Of a stretch of DNA of 64,000 bases, positions 13,601 to 28,300 are shown piece by piece. Positions within the stretch are counted from its first letter, which is position 1; each line of letters starts with the position of its first letter. The notes below the pieces were generated by a model. That model did no database searches, was not told the DNA's origin, and saw only the letters and a program-made list of their open reading frames with translations. The position numbers and the translations under genes were made by a program. Origin of the DNA: Chondrilla cf. caribensis (taxonomy: Eukaryota > Porifera > Demospongiae > Chondrillida > Chondrillidae); NCBI GenBank assembly GCA_964020155.1, contig OZ026562.1, positions 1 through 64,000 on the forward strand. The letters are read 5' to 3'.

Positions 13601-16600
13601 ATTTTTTGGGCTTGTCACCACGAGGCTTATAGCGCACTCAGGACAATCAGAATGCTTACCAAATTGTGTTGGTGAGTTAGGCATGGACACTAGGTAGCCC
13701 TTGGTGACCAGCAAAGAAATCTCAAATTGCTTAGGTGATCACCCAAGGCGTAATACACTTATATATGAATCTACATACAAGGTATATACATTGGCAATAG
13801 GGGGAAATTTTGGTCGACATCAAAATGCAACTGTTTGCTATCAGAAGGTAGGTACTAGGTCTAGGAGTGTGTCTGTGCATTTGGATTTGAGCTATGATGC
13901 ATCACGTACACACAGGAGAGGCCGTGGTGACAAGACCAAAAATTGACATTTTTTGGGCTTGTCACCACGAGGCTTATAGCGCACTCAGGACAATCAGAAT
14001 GCTTGCGAAATTGTGTTGGTGAGTTAGGCATGGACACTAGGTAGCCCTTGGTGACCAGAAAAGAAATCTCAAATTGCTTAGGTGATCACCCAAGGCGTAA
14101 TACACTTATATATGAATCTACATACAAGGTATATACATTGGCAATAGGGGGAAATTTTGGTCAACATCAAAATGCAACTGTTTGCTATCAGAAGGTAGCT
14201 ACCAGGTCCAGAAGTGTGTCTGTGCATTTGGATTTCAGCTATGATACATCACGTGCACACAGGAGAGGCCGTGGTGACAAGACCAAAAATTGACATTTTT
14301 TGGGCTTGTCACCACGAGGCTTATAGCGCACTCAGGACAATCAGAATGCTTACCAAATTGTGTTGGTGAGTTAGGCATGGACACTAGGTAGCCCTTGGTG
14401 ACCAGAAAAGAAATCTCAAATTGCTTAGGTGATCACCACAAGGCGTAATACACTTATATATGAATCTACATACAAAGTATATACATTGGCAATAGGGGGA
14501 AATTTTGGTCGACATCAAAATGCAACTGTTTTCTATCAGAAGGTAGGTACTAGGTCTAGGAGTGTGTCTGTGCATTTGGATTTCAGCTATGATGCATCAC
14601 GTACACCCAGGAGAGGCCGTGGTGACAAGACCAAAAATTGACATTTTTTGGGCTTGCCATCATGAGGCTTATAGCGCACTCAGGACAATCAGAATGCTTG
14701 CGAAATTGTGTTGGTGAGTTAGGCATGCACACTAGGTAGCCCTTGGTGACCAGCAAAGAAATCTCAAATTGCTTAGGTGATCACCCAAGGCGTAATACAC
14801 TTATATATGAATCTACATACAAAGTATATACATTGGCAATAGGGGGAAATTTTGGTCGACATCAAAATGCAACTGTTTGCTATCAGAAGGTAGCTACCAG
14901 GTCCAGAAGTGTGTCTGTGCATTTGGATTTGAGCTATGATACATCACGTGCACACAGGAGAGGCCGTGGTGACAAGACCAAAAATTGACATTTTTTGGGC
15001 TTGTCACCACGAGGCTTATAGCGCACTCAGGACAATCAGAATGCTTGCGAAATTGTGTTGGTGAGTTAGACATGGACACTAGGTAGCCCTTGGTGACCAG
15101 AAAAGAAATCTCAAATTGCTTAGGTGATCACCCAAGGCGTAATACACTTATATATGAATATACATACAAAGTATATACATAGGCACTGGGGGAAATTTTG
15201 GTCGACATCAAAATGCATCCTTTTTGCTATCAGAAGGTAGCTACTAGGTCCAGGAGTGTGTCTGTGCATTTGAATTTCAGCTATGATGCATCACGTGCAC
15301 ACAGGAGAGGCCGTGGTGACAAGACAAAAAATTGACATTTTTTGGGCTTGTCACCACGAGGCTTATAGCGCACTCAGGACAATCAGAATGCTTGCGAAAT
15401 TGTGTTGGTGAGTTAGGCATGGACACTAGGTAGCCCTTGGTGACCAGAAAAGAAATCTTAAATTGCTTAGGTGATCACCCAAGGCGTAATACACTTATAT
15501 ATGAATCTACATACAAAGTATATACATTGGCAATAGGGGGAAATTTTGGTCGACATCAAAATGCATCCTTCTCTCTATCAGAAGGTAGCTACCAGGTCCA
15601 GGAGTGTGTCTGTGCATTTGGATTTCAGCTATGATGCATCACGGGAACACAGGAGAGGCCGTGGTGACAAGACCAAAAATTGACATTTTTTGGGCTTGTC
15701 ACCACGAGGCTTATAGCGCACTCAGGACAATCAGAATGCTTGCGAAATTGTGTTGGTGAGTTAGGCATGGATACTAGGTAGCCCTTGGTGACCAGCAAAG
15801 AAATCTCAAATTGCTTAGGTGATCACCACAAGGCGTATTACATGCATATATGATTGTACATATAAAGTATATACATTGTATTATATGTGGCACTGGGGGG
15901 AAATTTTGGTCGACATCAAAATGCAATATTTTTGCTATCAGACTGTAGCTATTAGGTCCAGGAGTGTGTCTGTGCATTTGGATTTGAGCTATGATGCATC
16001 ACGTGCACACAGGAGAGGCCGTGGTGACAAGACCAAAAATTGACATTTTTTGGGCTTGTCACCACGAGGCTTATAGCGCACTCAGGACAATCAGAATGCT
16101 TGCGAAATTGTGTTGGTGAGTTAGGCATGGACACTAGGTAGCCCTTGGTGACCAGCAAAGTAATCTCAAATTGCTTAGGTGATCACCCAAGGCGTAATAC
16201 ACATATATATGAATCTACATACAAAGTATATACATTGGCAATAGGGGGAAATTTTGGTCAACATCAAAATGCAACTTTTTGCTATCAGAAGGTAGCTACT
16301 AGGTCCAGGAGTGTGTCTGTGCATTTGGATTTCAGCTATGATGCATCACGTGCACACAGGAGAGGCCGTGGTGACAAGACCAAAAATTGACATTTTTTGG
16401 GCTTGTCACCACGAGGCTTATAGCGCACTCAGGACAATCAGAATGCTTGCGAAATTGTGTTGGTGAGTTAGGCATGGACACTAGGTAGCCCTTGGTGACC
16501 AGAAAAGAAATCTCAAATTGCTTAGGTGATCACCCAAGGCGTAATACACTTATATATGAATCTACATACAATGTATATACATTGGCAATAGGGGGAAATT

Positions 16601-19600
16601 TTGGTCGACATCAAAATGCAACCTTTTGCTATCAGAAGGTAGCTACCAGGTCCAGGAGTGTGTCTGTGCATTTGGATTTGAGCTATGATGCATCACGTGC
16701 ACACAGGAGAGGCCGTGGTGACAAGACCAAAAATTGACATTTTTTGGGCTTGTCACCACGAGGCTTATAGCGCACTCAGGACAATCAGAATGCTTGCGAA
16801 ATTGTGTTGGTGAGTTAGGCATGGACACTAGGTAGCCCTTGGTGACCAGAAAAGAAATCTCAAATTGCTTAGGTGATCACCACAAGGCGTATTACACGCA
16901 TATATGATTGTACATACAAAGTATATACATTGTATTATATGTGGCACTGGGGGGAAATTTTGGTCGACATCAAAATGCATTATTTTTGCTATCAGAAGGT
17001 AGCTACCAGGTCCAGGAGTGTGTCTGTGCATTTGGATTTCAGCTATGATGCATCACGTGCACACAGGAGAGGCCGTGGTGACAAGACAAAAAATTGACAT
17101 TTTTTGGGCTTGTCACCACGAGGCTTATAGCGCACTCAGGACAATCAGAATGCTTGCGAAATTGTGTTGGTGAGTTAGGCATGGACACTAGGTAGCCCTT
17201 GGTGACCAGAAAAGAAATCTTAAATTGCTTAGGTGATCACCCAAGGCGTAATACACTTATATATGAATCTACATACAAAGTATATACATTGGCAATAGGG
17301 GGAAATTTTGGTCGACATCAAAATGCATCCTTCATGCTATCAGAAGGTAGCTACCAGGTCCAGGAGTGTGTCTGTGCATTTGGATTTCAGCTATGATGCA
17401 TTACGTGCACACAGGAGAGGCCGTGGTGACAAGACCAAAAATTGACATTTTTTGGGCTTGTCACCACGAGGCTTATAGCGCACTCAGGACAATCAGAATG
17501 CTTGCGAAATTGTGTTGGTGAGTTAGGCATGGATACTAGGTAGCCCTTGGTGACCAGAAAAGAAATCTCAAATTGCTTAGGTGATCACCACAAGGCGTAT
17601 TACACGCATATATGATTGTACATACAAAGTATATACATTCTATTATATGTGGCACTGGGGGGAAATTTTGGTCGACATCAAAATGCATTATTTTTGCTAT
17701 CAGAATGTAGCTACCAGGTCCAGGAGTGTGTCTGTGCATTTGGATTTCAGCTATGATGCATCACGTGCACACAGGAGAGGCCGTGGTGACAAGACCAAAA
17801 ATTGACATTTTTTGGGCTTGTCACCACGAGGCTTATAGCGCACTCAGGACAATCAGAATGCTTGCGAAATTGTGTTGGTGAGTTAGGCATGGACACTAGG
17901 TAGCCCTTGGTGACCAGAAAAGAAATCTCAAATTGCTTAGGTGATCACCCAAGGCGTAATACACTTATATATGAATCTACATACAAAGTATATACATTGG
18001 CAATAGGGGGAAATTTTGGTCGACATCAAAATGCAACGTTTTGCTATCAGAAGGTAGCTACTAGGTCCAGGAGTGTGTCTGTGCATTTGGATTTCAGCTA
18101 TGATGCATCACGTGCACACAGGAGAGGCCGTGGTGACAAGACCAAAAATTGACATTTTTTGGGCTTGTCACCACGAGGCTTATAGCGCACTCAGGACAAT
18201 CAGAATGCTTGCGAAATTGTGTTGGTGAGTTAGGCATGGACACTAGGTAGCCCTTGGTGACCAGAAAAGAAATCTCAAATTGCTTAGGTGATCACCCAAG
18301 GCATAATACACTTATATATGAATCTACATACAAAGTATATACATTGGCAATAGGGGGAAATTTTGGTCGACATCAAAATGCAACTGTTTGCTATCGGAAG
18401 GTAGCTACCAGGTCCAGGAGTGTGTCTGTGCATTTGGATTTCAGCTATGATGCATCACGTGCACACAGGAGAGGCCGTGGTGACAAGACCACAAATTGAC
18501 ATTTTTTGGGCTTGTCACCACGAGGGTTATAGCGCACTCAGGACAATCAGAATGCTTACGAAATTGTGTTGGTGAGTTAGGCATGGACACTAGGTAGCCG
18601 TTGGTGACCAGCAAAGAAATATCAAATTGTTTAGGTGATCACCCAAGGCGTAATACACTTATATATGAATGTACATACAAAGTATATACATTGGCAATAG
18701 GGGGAAATTTTGGTCGACATCAAAATGCAACCTTTTGCTATCAGAAGGTAGCTACCAGGTCCAGGAGTGTGTCTGTGCATTTGGATTTCAGCTATGATGC
18801 ATCACGGGAACACAGGAGAGGCCGTGGTGACAAGACCAAAAATTGACATTTTTTGGGCTTGTCACCACGAGGCTTATAGCGCACTCAGGACAATCAGAAT
18901 GCTTGCGAAATTGTGTTGGTGAGTTAGGCATGGACACTAGGTAGCCCTTGGTAACCAGAAAAGAAATCTCAAATTGTTTAGGTGATCACCCAAGGCGTAA
19001 TACACTTATATATGAATCTACATACAAAGTATATACATTGGCAATAGGGGGAAATTTTGGTCGACATCAAAATGCAACCTTTTGCTATCAGAAGGTAGCT
19101 ACCAGGTCCAGGAGTGTGTCTGTGCGTTTGGATTTGAGCTATGATGCATCACGGGAACACAGGAGAGGCCGTGGTGACAAGACCAAAAATTGACATTTTT
19201 TGGGCTTGTCACCACGAGGGTTATAGCGCACTCAGGACAATCAGAATGCTTGCGAAATTGTGTTGGTGAGTTAGGCATGGACACTAGGTAGCCCTTGGTG
19301 ACCAGAAAAGAAATCTCAAATTGCTTAGGTGATCACCACAAGGCGTATTACACGCATATATGATTGTACATACAAAGTATATACATTCTATTATATGTGG
19401 CACTGGGGGGAAATTTTGGTCGACATCAAAATGCATCTTTTTTGCTATCAGAAGGTAGCTACTAGGTCCAGGAGTGTGTCTGTGCATTTGGATTTCAGCT
19501 ATGATGCATCACGGGAACACAGGAGAGGCCGTGGTGACAAGACCAAAAATTGACATTTTTTGGGCTTGTCACCACGAGGCTTATAGCGCACTCAGGACAA

Positions 19601-22600
19601 TCAGAATGCTTGCGAAATTGTGTTGGTGAGTTAGGCATGGACACTAGGTAGCCCTTGGTGACCAGCAAAGTAATCTCAAATTGCTTAGGTGATCACCCAA
19701 GGCGTAATACACTTATATATGAATCTACATACAAAGTATATACATTGGCAATAGGGGGAAATTTTGGTCGACATCAAAATGCAACCTTTTGCTATCAGAA
19801 GGTAGCTACCAGGTCCAGGAGTGTGTCTGTGCATTTGGATTTCAGCTATGATGCATCACGTGCACACAGGAGAGGCCGTGGTGACAAGACCAAAAATTGA
19901 CATTTCTTGGGCTTGTCACCACGAGGCTTATAGCGCACTCAGGACAATCAGAATGCTTGCGAAATTGTGTTGGTGAGTTAGGCATGGACACTAGGTAGCC
20001 CTTGGTGACCAGAAAAGAAATCTCAAATTGCTTAGGTGATCACCCAAGGCGTAATACACTTATATATGAATATACATACAAAGTATATACATTGGCAATA
20101 GGGGGAAATTTTGGTCAACATCAAAATGCAACTTTTTGCTATCAGAAGGTAGCTACTACGTCCAGGAGTGTGTCTGTGCATTTGGATTTCAGCTATGATG
20201 CATCACGGGAACACAGGAGAGGCCGTGGTGACAAGATCAAAAATTGACATTTTTTGGGCTTGTCACCACGAGGCTTATAGCGCACTCAGGACAATCAGAA
20301 TGCTTGCGAAATTGTGTTGGTGAGTTAGGCATGGACACTAGGTAGCCCTTGGTGACCAGAAAAGAAATCTCAAATTGCTTAGGTGATCACCCAAGGCGTA
20401 ATACACTTATATATGAATCTACATACAAAGTATATACATTGGCAATAGGGGGAAATTTTGGTCGACATCAAAATGCAACTGTTTGCTATCAGAAGGTAGC
20501 TATTAGGTCCAGGAGTGTGTCTGTGCGTTTGGATTTGAGCTATGATGCATCACGTGCACACAGGAGAGGCCGTGGTGACAAGACAAAAAATTGACATTTT
20601 TTGGGCTTGTCACCACGAGGCTTATAGCGCACTCAGGACAATCAGAATGCTTGCGAAATTGTGTTGGTGAGTTAGGCATGGACACTAGGTAGCCCTTGGT
20701 GACCAGCAAAGAAATATCAAATTGTTTAGGTGATCACCCAAGGCGTAATACACTTATATATGAATCTACATACAAAGTATATACATTGGCAATAGGGGGA
20801 AATTTTGGTCGACATCAAAATGCAACCTTTTGCTATCAGAAGGTAGCTACCAGGTCCAGGAGTGTGTCTGTGCATTTGGATTTCAGCTATGATGCATCAC
20901 GGGAACACAGGAGAGGCCGTGGTGACAAGATCAAAAATTGACATTTTTTGGGCTTGTCACCACGAGGCTTATAGCGCACTCAGGACAATCAGAATGCTTG
21001 CGAAATTGTGTTGGTGAGTTAGGCATGGACACTAGGTAGCCCTTGGTGACCAGAAAAGAAATCTCAAATTGCTTAGGTGATCACCCAAGGCGTAATACAC
21101 TTATATATGAATCTACATACAAAGTATATACATTGGCAATAGGGGAAATTTTGGTCGACATCAAAATGCATCATTTTTGCTATCAGAAGGTAGCTACCAG
21201 GTCCAGGAGTGTGTCTGTGCATTTGGATTTCAGCTATGATGCATCACGTGCACACAGGAGAGGCCGTGGTGACAAGACCAAAAATTGACATTTTTTGGGC
21301 TTGTCACCACGAGACTTATAGCGCACTCAGGACAATCAGAATGCTTGCGAAATTGTGTTGGTGAGTTAGGCATGGACACTAGGTAGCCCTTGGTGACCAG
21401 CAAAGAAATCTCAAATTGCTTAGGTGATCACCACAAGGCGTATTACACGCATATATGAATGTACATACAAAGTATATACATTCTATTATATGTGGCACTG
21501 GGGGGGAAATTTTGGTCGACATCAAAATGCATCCTTTTTGCTATCAGAAGGTAGCTACTAGGTCCAGGAGTGTGTCTGTGCATTTGGATTTCAGCTATGA
21601 TGCATCACGTGCACACAGGAGAGGCCGTGGTGACAAGACCAAAAATTGACATTTTTTGGGCTTGTCACCACGAGGCTTATAGCGCACTCAGGACAATCAG
21701 AATGCTTGCGAAATTGTGTTGGTGAGTTAGGCATGGACACTAGGTAGCCCTTGGTGACCAGAAAAGAAATCTCAAATTGCTTAGGTGATCACCACAAGGC
21801 GTATTACACGCATATATGAATATACATACAAATTATATACATTCTATTATATGTGGCACTGGGGGGAAATTTTGGTCGACATCAAAATGCAACTTTTTGC
21901 TATCAGAAGGTAGCTACTAGGTCCAGGAGTGTGTCTGTGCATTTGGATTTGAGCTAGGATGCATCACGTGCACACAGGAGAGGCCGTGGTGACAAGACCA
22001 AAAATTGACATTTTTTGGGCTTGTCACCACGAGGCTTATAGCGCACTCAGGACAATATGAATGCTTACGAAATTGTGTTGGTGAGTTAGGCATAGACACT
22101 AGGTAGCCCTTGGTGACCAGAAAAGAAATCTCAAATTGCTTAGGTGATCACCCAAGGCGGAATACACTTATATATGAATCTACATACAAAGTATGTACAT
22201 TGGCACTGGGGGGAAATTTTGGTCGACATCAAAATGCAACTTTTTGCTATCAGAAGGTAGCTACCAGGTCCAGGAGTGTGTCTGTGCATTTGGATTTCAG
22301 CTATGATGCATCACGTGCACACAGGAGAGGCCGTGGTGACAAGACCAAAAATTGACATTTTTTGGGCTTGTCACCACGAGGCTTATAGCGCACTCAGGAC
22401 AATCAGAATGCTTACCAAATTGTGTTGGTGAGTTAGGCATGGACACTAGGTAGCCCATGGTGACCAGGAAAGAAATCTCAAATTGCTTAGGTGATCACCA
22501 AAAGGCGTAATACACTTATATATGAATCTACATACAAAGTATTATACATTGGCAATAGGGGGAAATTTTGGTCAACATCAAAATGCATCCTTTTTGCTAT

Positions 22601-23530
22601 CAGAAGGTAGCTACCAGGTCCAGGAGTGTGTCTGTGCATTTGGATTTCAGCTATGATGCATCACGTGCACACAGGAGAGGCCGTGGTGACAAGACCAAAA
22701 ATTGACATTTTTTGGGCTTGTCACCACGAGGCTTATAGCGCACTCAGGACAATCAGAATGCTTACCAAATTGTGTTGGTGAGTTAGGCATGGACACTAGG
22801 TAGCCCTTGGTGACCAGAAAAGTAATCTCAAATTGCTCAGGTGATCACCCAAGGCGTAATACACTTATATATGAATCTACATTCAAAGTATGTACATTGG
22901 CAATAGGGGGAAATTTTGGTCCACATCAAAATGCAACTTTTTGCTATCAGAAGGTAGCTACTAGGTCCAGGAGTGTGTCTGTGCATTTGGATTTGAGCTA
23001 TGATGCATCACGGGAACACAGGAGAGGCCGTGGTGACAACTCAAAAAATTGACATTTTTTGGGCTTGTCACCACGAGGCTTATAACGCACTCAGGACAAT
23101 CAGAATGTTTCCGAAATTGTGTTGGTGAGTTTGGTATGGACACTGGGTAGCCCTTGGTGACCAGAAAAGAAATCTCAAATTGCTTAGGTGATCACCACAA
23201 GGCGTATTACACGCATATATGAATGTACATACAAAGTATATACATTCTATTATATGTGGCACTGGGGGGAAATTTTGGTCGACATCAAAATGCATCCTTT
23301 TTGCTATCAGAAGGTAGCTACCAGGTCCAGGAGTGTGTCTGTGCAATTGGATTAGAGCTCTGATGCATCACGTGCACACAGGAGAGGCCGTGGTGACAAC
23401 TCAAAAAATTGACATTTTTTGGCTTGTCACCACGAGGCTTATAACGCACTCAGGACAATCAGAATGCGTACGGAATTGTGTTGATTCATGAGTTTGGCAT
23501 GGACACTGGGTAGCCCTTGGTGACCAGACA
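4683..23530. repeat. subtelomeric satellite block 1, 347/360-bp monomers, ~54 copies
   Basis: Tandem monomers recognisable by GACCAGAAAAGAAATCTCAA, GGTGATCACC, CAAAATGCA and CAGGAGTGTGTCTGTGCAT. There are two main length types. The ~347-bp type has CACCCAAGGCGTAATACAC and TTGGCAATAGGGGG. The ~360-bp type has CACCACAAGGCGTATTACAC and CTATTATATGTGGCACTGGG. The types are interspersed. Each monomer carries a perfect 12-bp inverted repeat (CGTGGTGACAAG / CTTGTCACCACG) around a 23-24-nt loop, and the palindromes GGTGATCACC and TGATGCATCA. The 60-116-codon open frames in every monomer simply recur with it and are not genes. Confidence 0.95.
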
Positions 23531-23535
23531 AGAAA

Positions 23536-24185
23536 TTGTTACTCGATACTCTCCCATACATTGAAAAAATTGAAAAAATATTAAGCACCTTCCAATGTAA
23601 CTGAAGTTAAGGGTCACCTATTGAGATGGGAATTGTTTCAAAAGTTAGCTCACGTCCCCTGCTAGGTCTGTCTGAAATATCAAATTGACACGCCCCCTCC
23701 CCCATGAGCTATGCAAAAAGGTGCTTAGCGTTTTATCTCCTATACTCTCCCATACATTGAAAAAATATTAAGCACCTTCCAATGTAGCTGGGGTTACGTG
23801 TCATCTATTGAGATGGGAATTGTTTCAGAAGTTAGTTCACGTCCCTGCCTAGATCTGTCTAAAATATCAAGTTGACACGCCCCCTCCCCCATGAGCTATG
23901 CAAAAAGGTGCTTAGCGTTTTATCTCCTATACTCTCCCATACATTGAAAAAATATTAAGCACCTTCCAATGTAACTGGAGTTACGGGTCACCTATTGAGA
24001 TGGGAATTGTTTCAGAAGTTAGTTCACGTCCCTAGCTAGGTCTGTCTAAAATATCAAGTTGACACGCCCCCTCTCTAATGAGCTATGAAAAAAGGTGCTT
24101 AGCGTTTTATCTCCTATACTCTCCCGTACATTGAAAAAAAATATTAAGCACCTTCCAATGTAACTGGAGTTACGGGTCACCTATT
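23536..24185. repeat. ~190-bp tandem repeat, about 3.5 copies
   Basis: The motif CTCCCATACATTGAAAAAA recurs near 23551, 23746, 23935 and, with one change, 24121, each time followed by TTAAGCACCTTCCAATGTA. The spacing is 186-195 bp. Each unit also contains GACACGCCCCCTC and AGGTGCTTAGCGTTTTATCT. The array joins satellite block 1 to the duplicated segment at 24198. Confidence 0.85.
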
Positions 24186-24211
24186 GAGACCTTCTTGATA
24201 TCTTCTCTTTG

Positions 24212-24267
24212 CAGAGGAATACTGCTATGTCCCTTACAGTGTTCGCGCATTCTCCGACGAAGTTTCT
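24212..24267 (+). pseudogene. exon-like fragment a, copy 1
   Basis: TCTCTTTGCAG (acceptor-like) precedes a frame reading EEYCYVPYSVRAFSDEVSIT. The same segment occurs at 30392-30447 in the partner duplication. I do not recognise the family. The pattern suggests an exon of a lost or distant gene carried along in the subtelomeric duplication. Confidence 0.3.
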
Positions 24268-25116
24268 ATCACAGGAAAGCAATAATACACATACAGTTTG
24301 GAATGTAGGAAAACTTTACATACCCTCGGGTTTTATAGTATTAAAAACTGAAGACTTTGTAAAGCTCCCTCGCCGTAGCTACGAGCTACGTAGCTCCACC
24401 ATCTTCGAGTATATTCGAATTTAGGATTTACTGCAACATCATATAATATGCATTCCTACGCGTAACTACTACAGTGAATTTATATTATTTCTATTGTGCG
24501 AACAAAATGGCCGATTTCAAAACGCCGACAATTAGAATTTGAGCTAGAATTTGAGCGCAAAGACTTCAATGAGCTTCTTTTCTTCATTTCATTAATGTGA
24601 TCATTATAATACAGTATTTTGATACTTGAAGAAATTCTGGACAACATAAGGTTGGAAAGAGTGAAAGCTATTGCTACACCCACGTACTACCATTTTAACT
24701 AATATTTATTATGTAATTATGCGTTTATTTTAATTGTCAATAACGAGTATCTATGGCCTAAATAAGTATACCCAACTTAACCTAAGTGACAGTCAATTAG
24801 AACAGAGGGAATGGGTATTTCCTGTGAAGGTGTAAAAGGGGTGGGTCCTGTATTGATGTTACGGCGTTAAAATCAAGATGCTGATTGTCCCACATGTAGT
24901 TAAATTTGATATTAATTTTAACAAAGCCAAAAGGTTTCAAAATGAAAGTATGTCAGTCACCTTTATCAGTTTGGAACACTTACGTATGTTTGCAACAATT
25001 TCAACTGAGGAATAATATGACTGAATCAACTTTTTACATTTTATTAATAAGTAGAATGGTAAATTCAAAAGTTCTCAATTCTTGTTACTGCCAATGCAAA
25101 GAACTGTGATATTTCT

Positions 25117-25186
25117 CTGGAAGTGTTTGGAGAAGACCTGCAGGAAGGCAAGAGCAGAGCATTCACACTTTACATACCAGCTACAG
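25117..25186 (+). pseudogene. exon-like fragment b, copy 1
   Basis: An open frame containing SLEVFGEDLQEGKSRAFTLY and then IPATG is followed by a GT (GGTATG). The second copy at 31728-31805 reads SLEVFGEDLQEGKSRAFTCY and then IPATG. Conserved reading plus splice-like edges suggest a former exon of an unrecognised protein. No complete gene can be assembled here. Confidence 0.3.
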
Positions 25187-25328
25187 GTATGCACCTAGTG
25201 ACCCTCTCACCTCAGTCCTTCAATACTGTCCTACTAAACAGTTTGGAGAAGTACCTCTGGAGAGATAAAAATATGTTCACAACAATTTGACTATTTCAGT
25301 GGACACAGCTGACCTGTCCTGAATCACA

Positions 25329-28300
25329 GGTCCAGGAGTGTGTCTGTGCATTTGGATTTCAGCTACGATGCATCACGTGCACACAGGAGAGGCCGTGGTG
25401 ACAACTCAAAAAATTGACATTTTTTGGCTTGTCACCACGAGGCTTATAGCGCACTCAGGACAATCAGAATGCTTACGAAATTGGGTTGGTGAGTTAGGCA
25501 TGGACACTAGGTAGCCCTTGGTGACCAGAAAAGAAATCTCAAATTGCTTAGGTGATCACCACAAGGCGTAATACACTTATATATGAATCTACATACAAAG
25601 TATTATACATTGGCAATAGGGGGAAATTTTGGTCGACATCAAAATGCAACTTTTTGCTATCAGAAGGTAGCTACCAGGTCCAGGAGTGTGTCTGTGCATT
25701 TGGATTTCAGCTATGATGCATCACGTGCACACAGGAGAGGCCGTGGTGACAAGACCAAAAATTGACATTTTTTGGGCTTGTCACCACGAGGCTTATAGCG
25801 CACTCAGGACAATCAGAATTCTTACGAAATTGTGTTGGTGAGTTAGGCATGGACACTAGGTAGCCCATGGTGACCAGCAAAGAAATCTCAAATTGCTTAG
25901 GTGATCACCCAAGGCGGAATACACTTATATATGAATCTACATACAAAGTATGTACATTGGCAATAGGGGGAAATTTTGGTCGACATCAAAATGCAACTTT
26001 TTGCTATCAGAAGGTAGCTACCAGGTCCAGGAGTGTGTCTGTGCATTTGGATTTGAGCTATGATGCACCACGTGTACACAGGAGAGGCCGTGGTGACAAG
26101 ACCAAAAATTGACATTTTTTGGGCTTGTCACCACGAGGCTTATAGCGCACTCAGGACAATCAGAATGCTTACGAAATTGTGTTGGTGAGTTAGGCATGGA
26201 CACTAGGTAGCCCTTGGTGACCAGATAAGAAATCTCAAATTGCTTAGGTGATCACCCAAGGCGTAATACACTTATATATGAATGTACATACAAAGTATGT
26301 ACATTGGCAATAGGGGGAAATTTTGGTCGACATCAAAATGCAACTTTTTGCTATCAGAAGGTAGCTACCAGGTCCAGGAGTGTGTCTGTGTATTTGGATT
26401 TGAGCTATGATGCATCACGGGAACACAGGAGAGGCCGTGGTGACAAGACCAAAAATTGACATTTTTTGGGCTTGTCACCACGAGGGTTATAGCGCACTCA
26501 GGACAATCAGAATGCTTACAAAATTGTGTTGGTGAGTTTGGCATGGACACTAGGTAGCTATTGGTGACCAGCAAAGAAATCTCATATTGCTTAGGTGATC
26601 ACCACAAGGCGTATTACACGCATATATGAATGTACATACAAAGTATATACATTCTATTATATGTGGCACTGGGGGGAAATTTTGGTCGACATCAAAATGC
26701 ATCCTTTTTGCTATCAGAAGGTAGCTACCAGGTCCAGGAGTGTGTCTGTGCAATTGGATTTGAGCTAAAATGCATCACGTGCACACAGGAGAGGCCGTGG
26801 TGACAACTCAAAAAATTGACATTTTTTGGCTTGTCACCACAAGGCTTATAACGCACTCAGGACAATCAGAATGCATACGAAATTGTGTTGGAGAGTTTGG
26901 TATGGACACTGGGTGGCCCTTGGTGAACAGAAAAGAAATCTCATATTGCTTAGGTGATCACCACAAGGCGTATTACACGCATATATGAATGTACATACAA
27001 AGTATATACATTCTATTATATGTGGCACTGGGGGGAAATTTTGGTCGACATCAAAATGCATCCTTTTTGCTATCAGAAGGTAGCTACTAGGTCCAGGAGT
27101 GTGTCTGTGCAATTGGATTTCAGCTATGATGCATCACGTGCACACAGGAGAGGCCGTGGTGACAACTCAAAAAATTGACATTTTTTGGGCTTGTCACCAC
27201 GAGGCTTATAACGCACTCAGGACAATCAGAATGCATACGAAATTGTGTTGGAGAGTTTGGTATGGACACTGGGTAGCCCTTGGTGAACAGAAAAGAAATC
27301 TCATATTGCTTAGGTGATCACCACAAGGCGTATTACACGCATATATGAATGTACATACAAAGTATATACATTCTATTATATGTGGCACTGGGGGGAAATT
27401 TTGGTCGACATCAAAATGCATCCTTTTTGCTATCAGAAGGTAGCTACCAGGTCCAGGAGTGTGTCTGTGCAATTGGATTTGAGCTAAAATGCATCACGTG
27501 CACACAGGAGAGGCCGTGGTGACAACTCAAAAAATTGACATTTTTTGGCTTGTCACCACAAGGCTTATAACGCACTCAGGACAATCAGAATGCATACGAA
27601 ATTGTGTTGGAGAGTTTGGTATGGACACTGGGTGGCCCTTGGTGAACAGAAAAGAAATCTCATATTGCTTAGGTGATCACCACAAGGCGTATTACACGCA
27701 TATATGAATGTACATACAAAGTATATACATTCTATTATATGTGGCACTGGGGGGAAATTTTGGTCGACATCAAAATGCATCCTTTTTGCTATCAGAAGGT
27801 AGCTACTAGGTCCAGGAGTGTGTCTGTGCAATTGGATTTCAGCTATGATGCATCACGTGCACACAGGAGAGGCCGTGGTGACAACTCAAAAAATTGACAT
27901 TTTTTGGGCTTGTCACCACGAGGCTTATAACGCACTCAGGACAATCAGAATGCATACGAAATTGTGTTGGAGAGTTTGGTATGGACACTGGGTAGCCCTT
28001 GGTGAACAGAAAAGAAATCTCATATTGCTTAGGTGATCACCACAAGGCGTATTACACGCATATATGAATGTACATACAAAGTATATACATTCTATTATAT
28101 GTGGCACTGGGGGGAAATTTTGGTCGACATCAAAATGCATCCTTTATGCTATCAGAAGGTAGCTACTAGGTCCAGGAGTGTGTCTGTGCAATCGGATTTG
28201 AGCTAAGATGCATCACGTGCACACAGGAGAGGCCGTGGTGACAACTCAAAAAATTGACATTTTTGGGCTTGTCACCACGAGGCTTATAACGCACTCAGGA

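Larger units (their letters stand above)
24198..25328. repeat. segmental duplication, copy 1 (partner 30378-31946)
   Basis: High-identity match to 30378-31946, starting at ATATCTTCTCTTTGCAGAGG in both copies and ending at CCTGAATCACA. The partner differs mainly by an extra ~445 bp (30758-31202) that carries the SINE-like element, so this copy shows the empty site. The left edge joins the 190-bp repeat and the right edge joins satellite block 2 inside a monomer (GTCCAGGAGTGTGTCTGTGC). Exon-like pieces inside are listed separately. Confidence 0.85.

Noticed and set aside
4683..23530. CRISPR-like appearance of regularly spaced repeats
   Set aside because: The whole 347/360-bp unit is repeated, with no unique spacers, and the window is eukaryotic.
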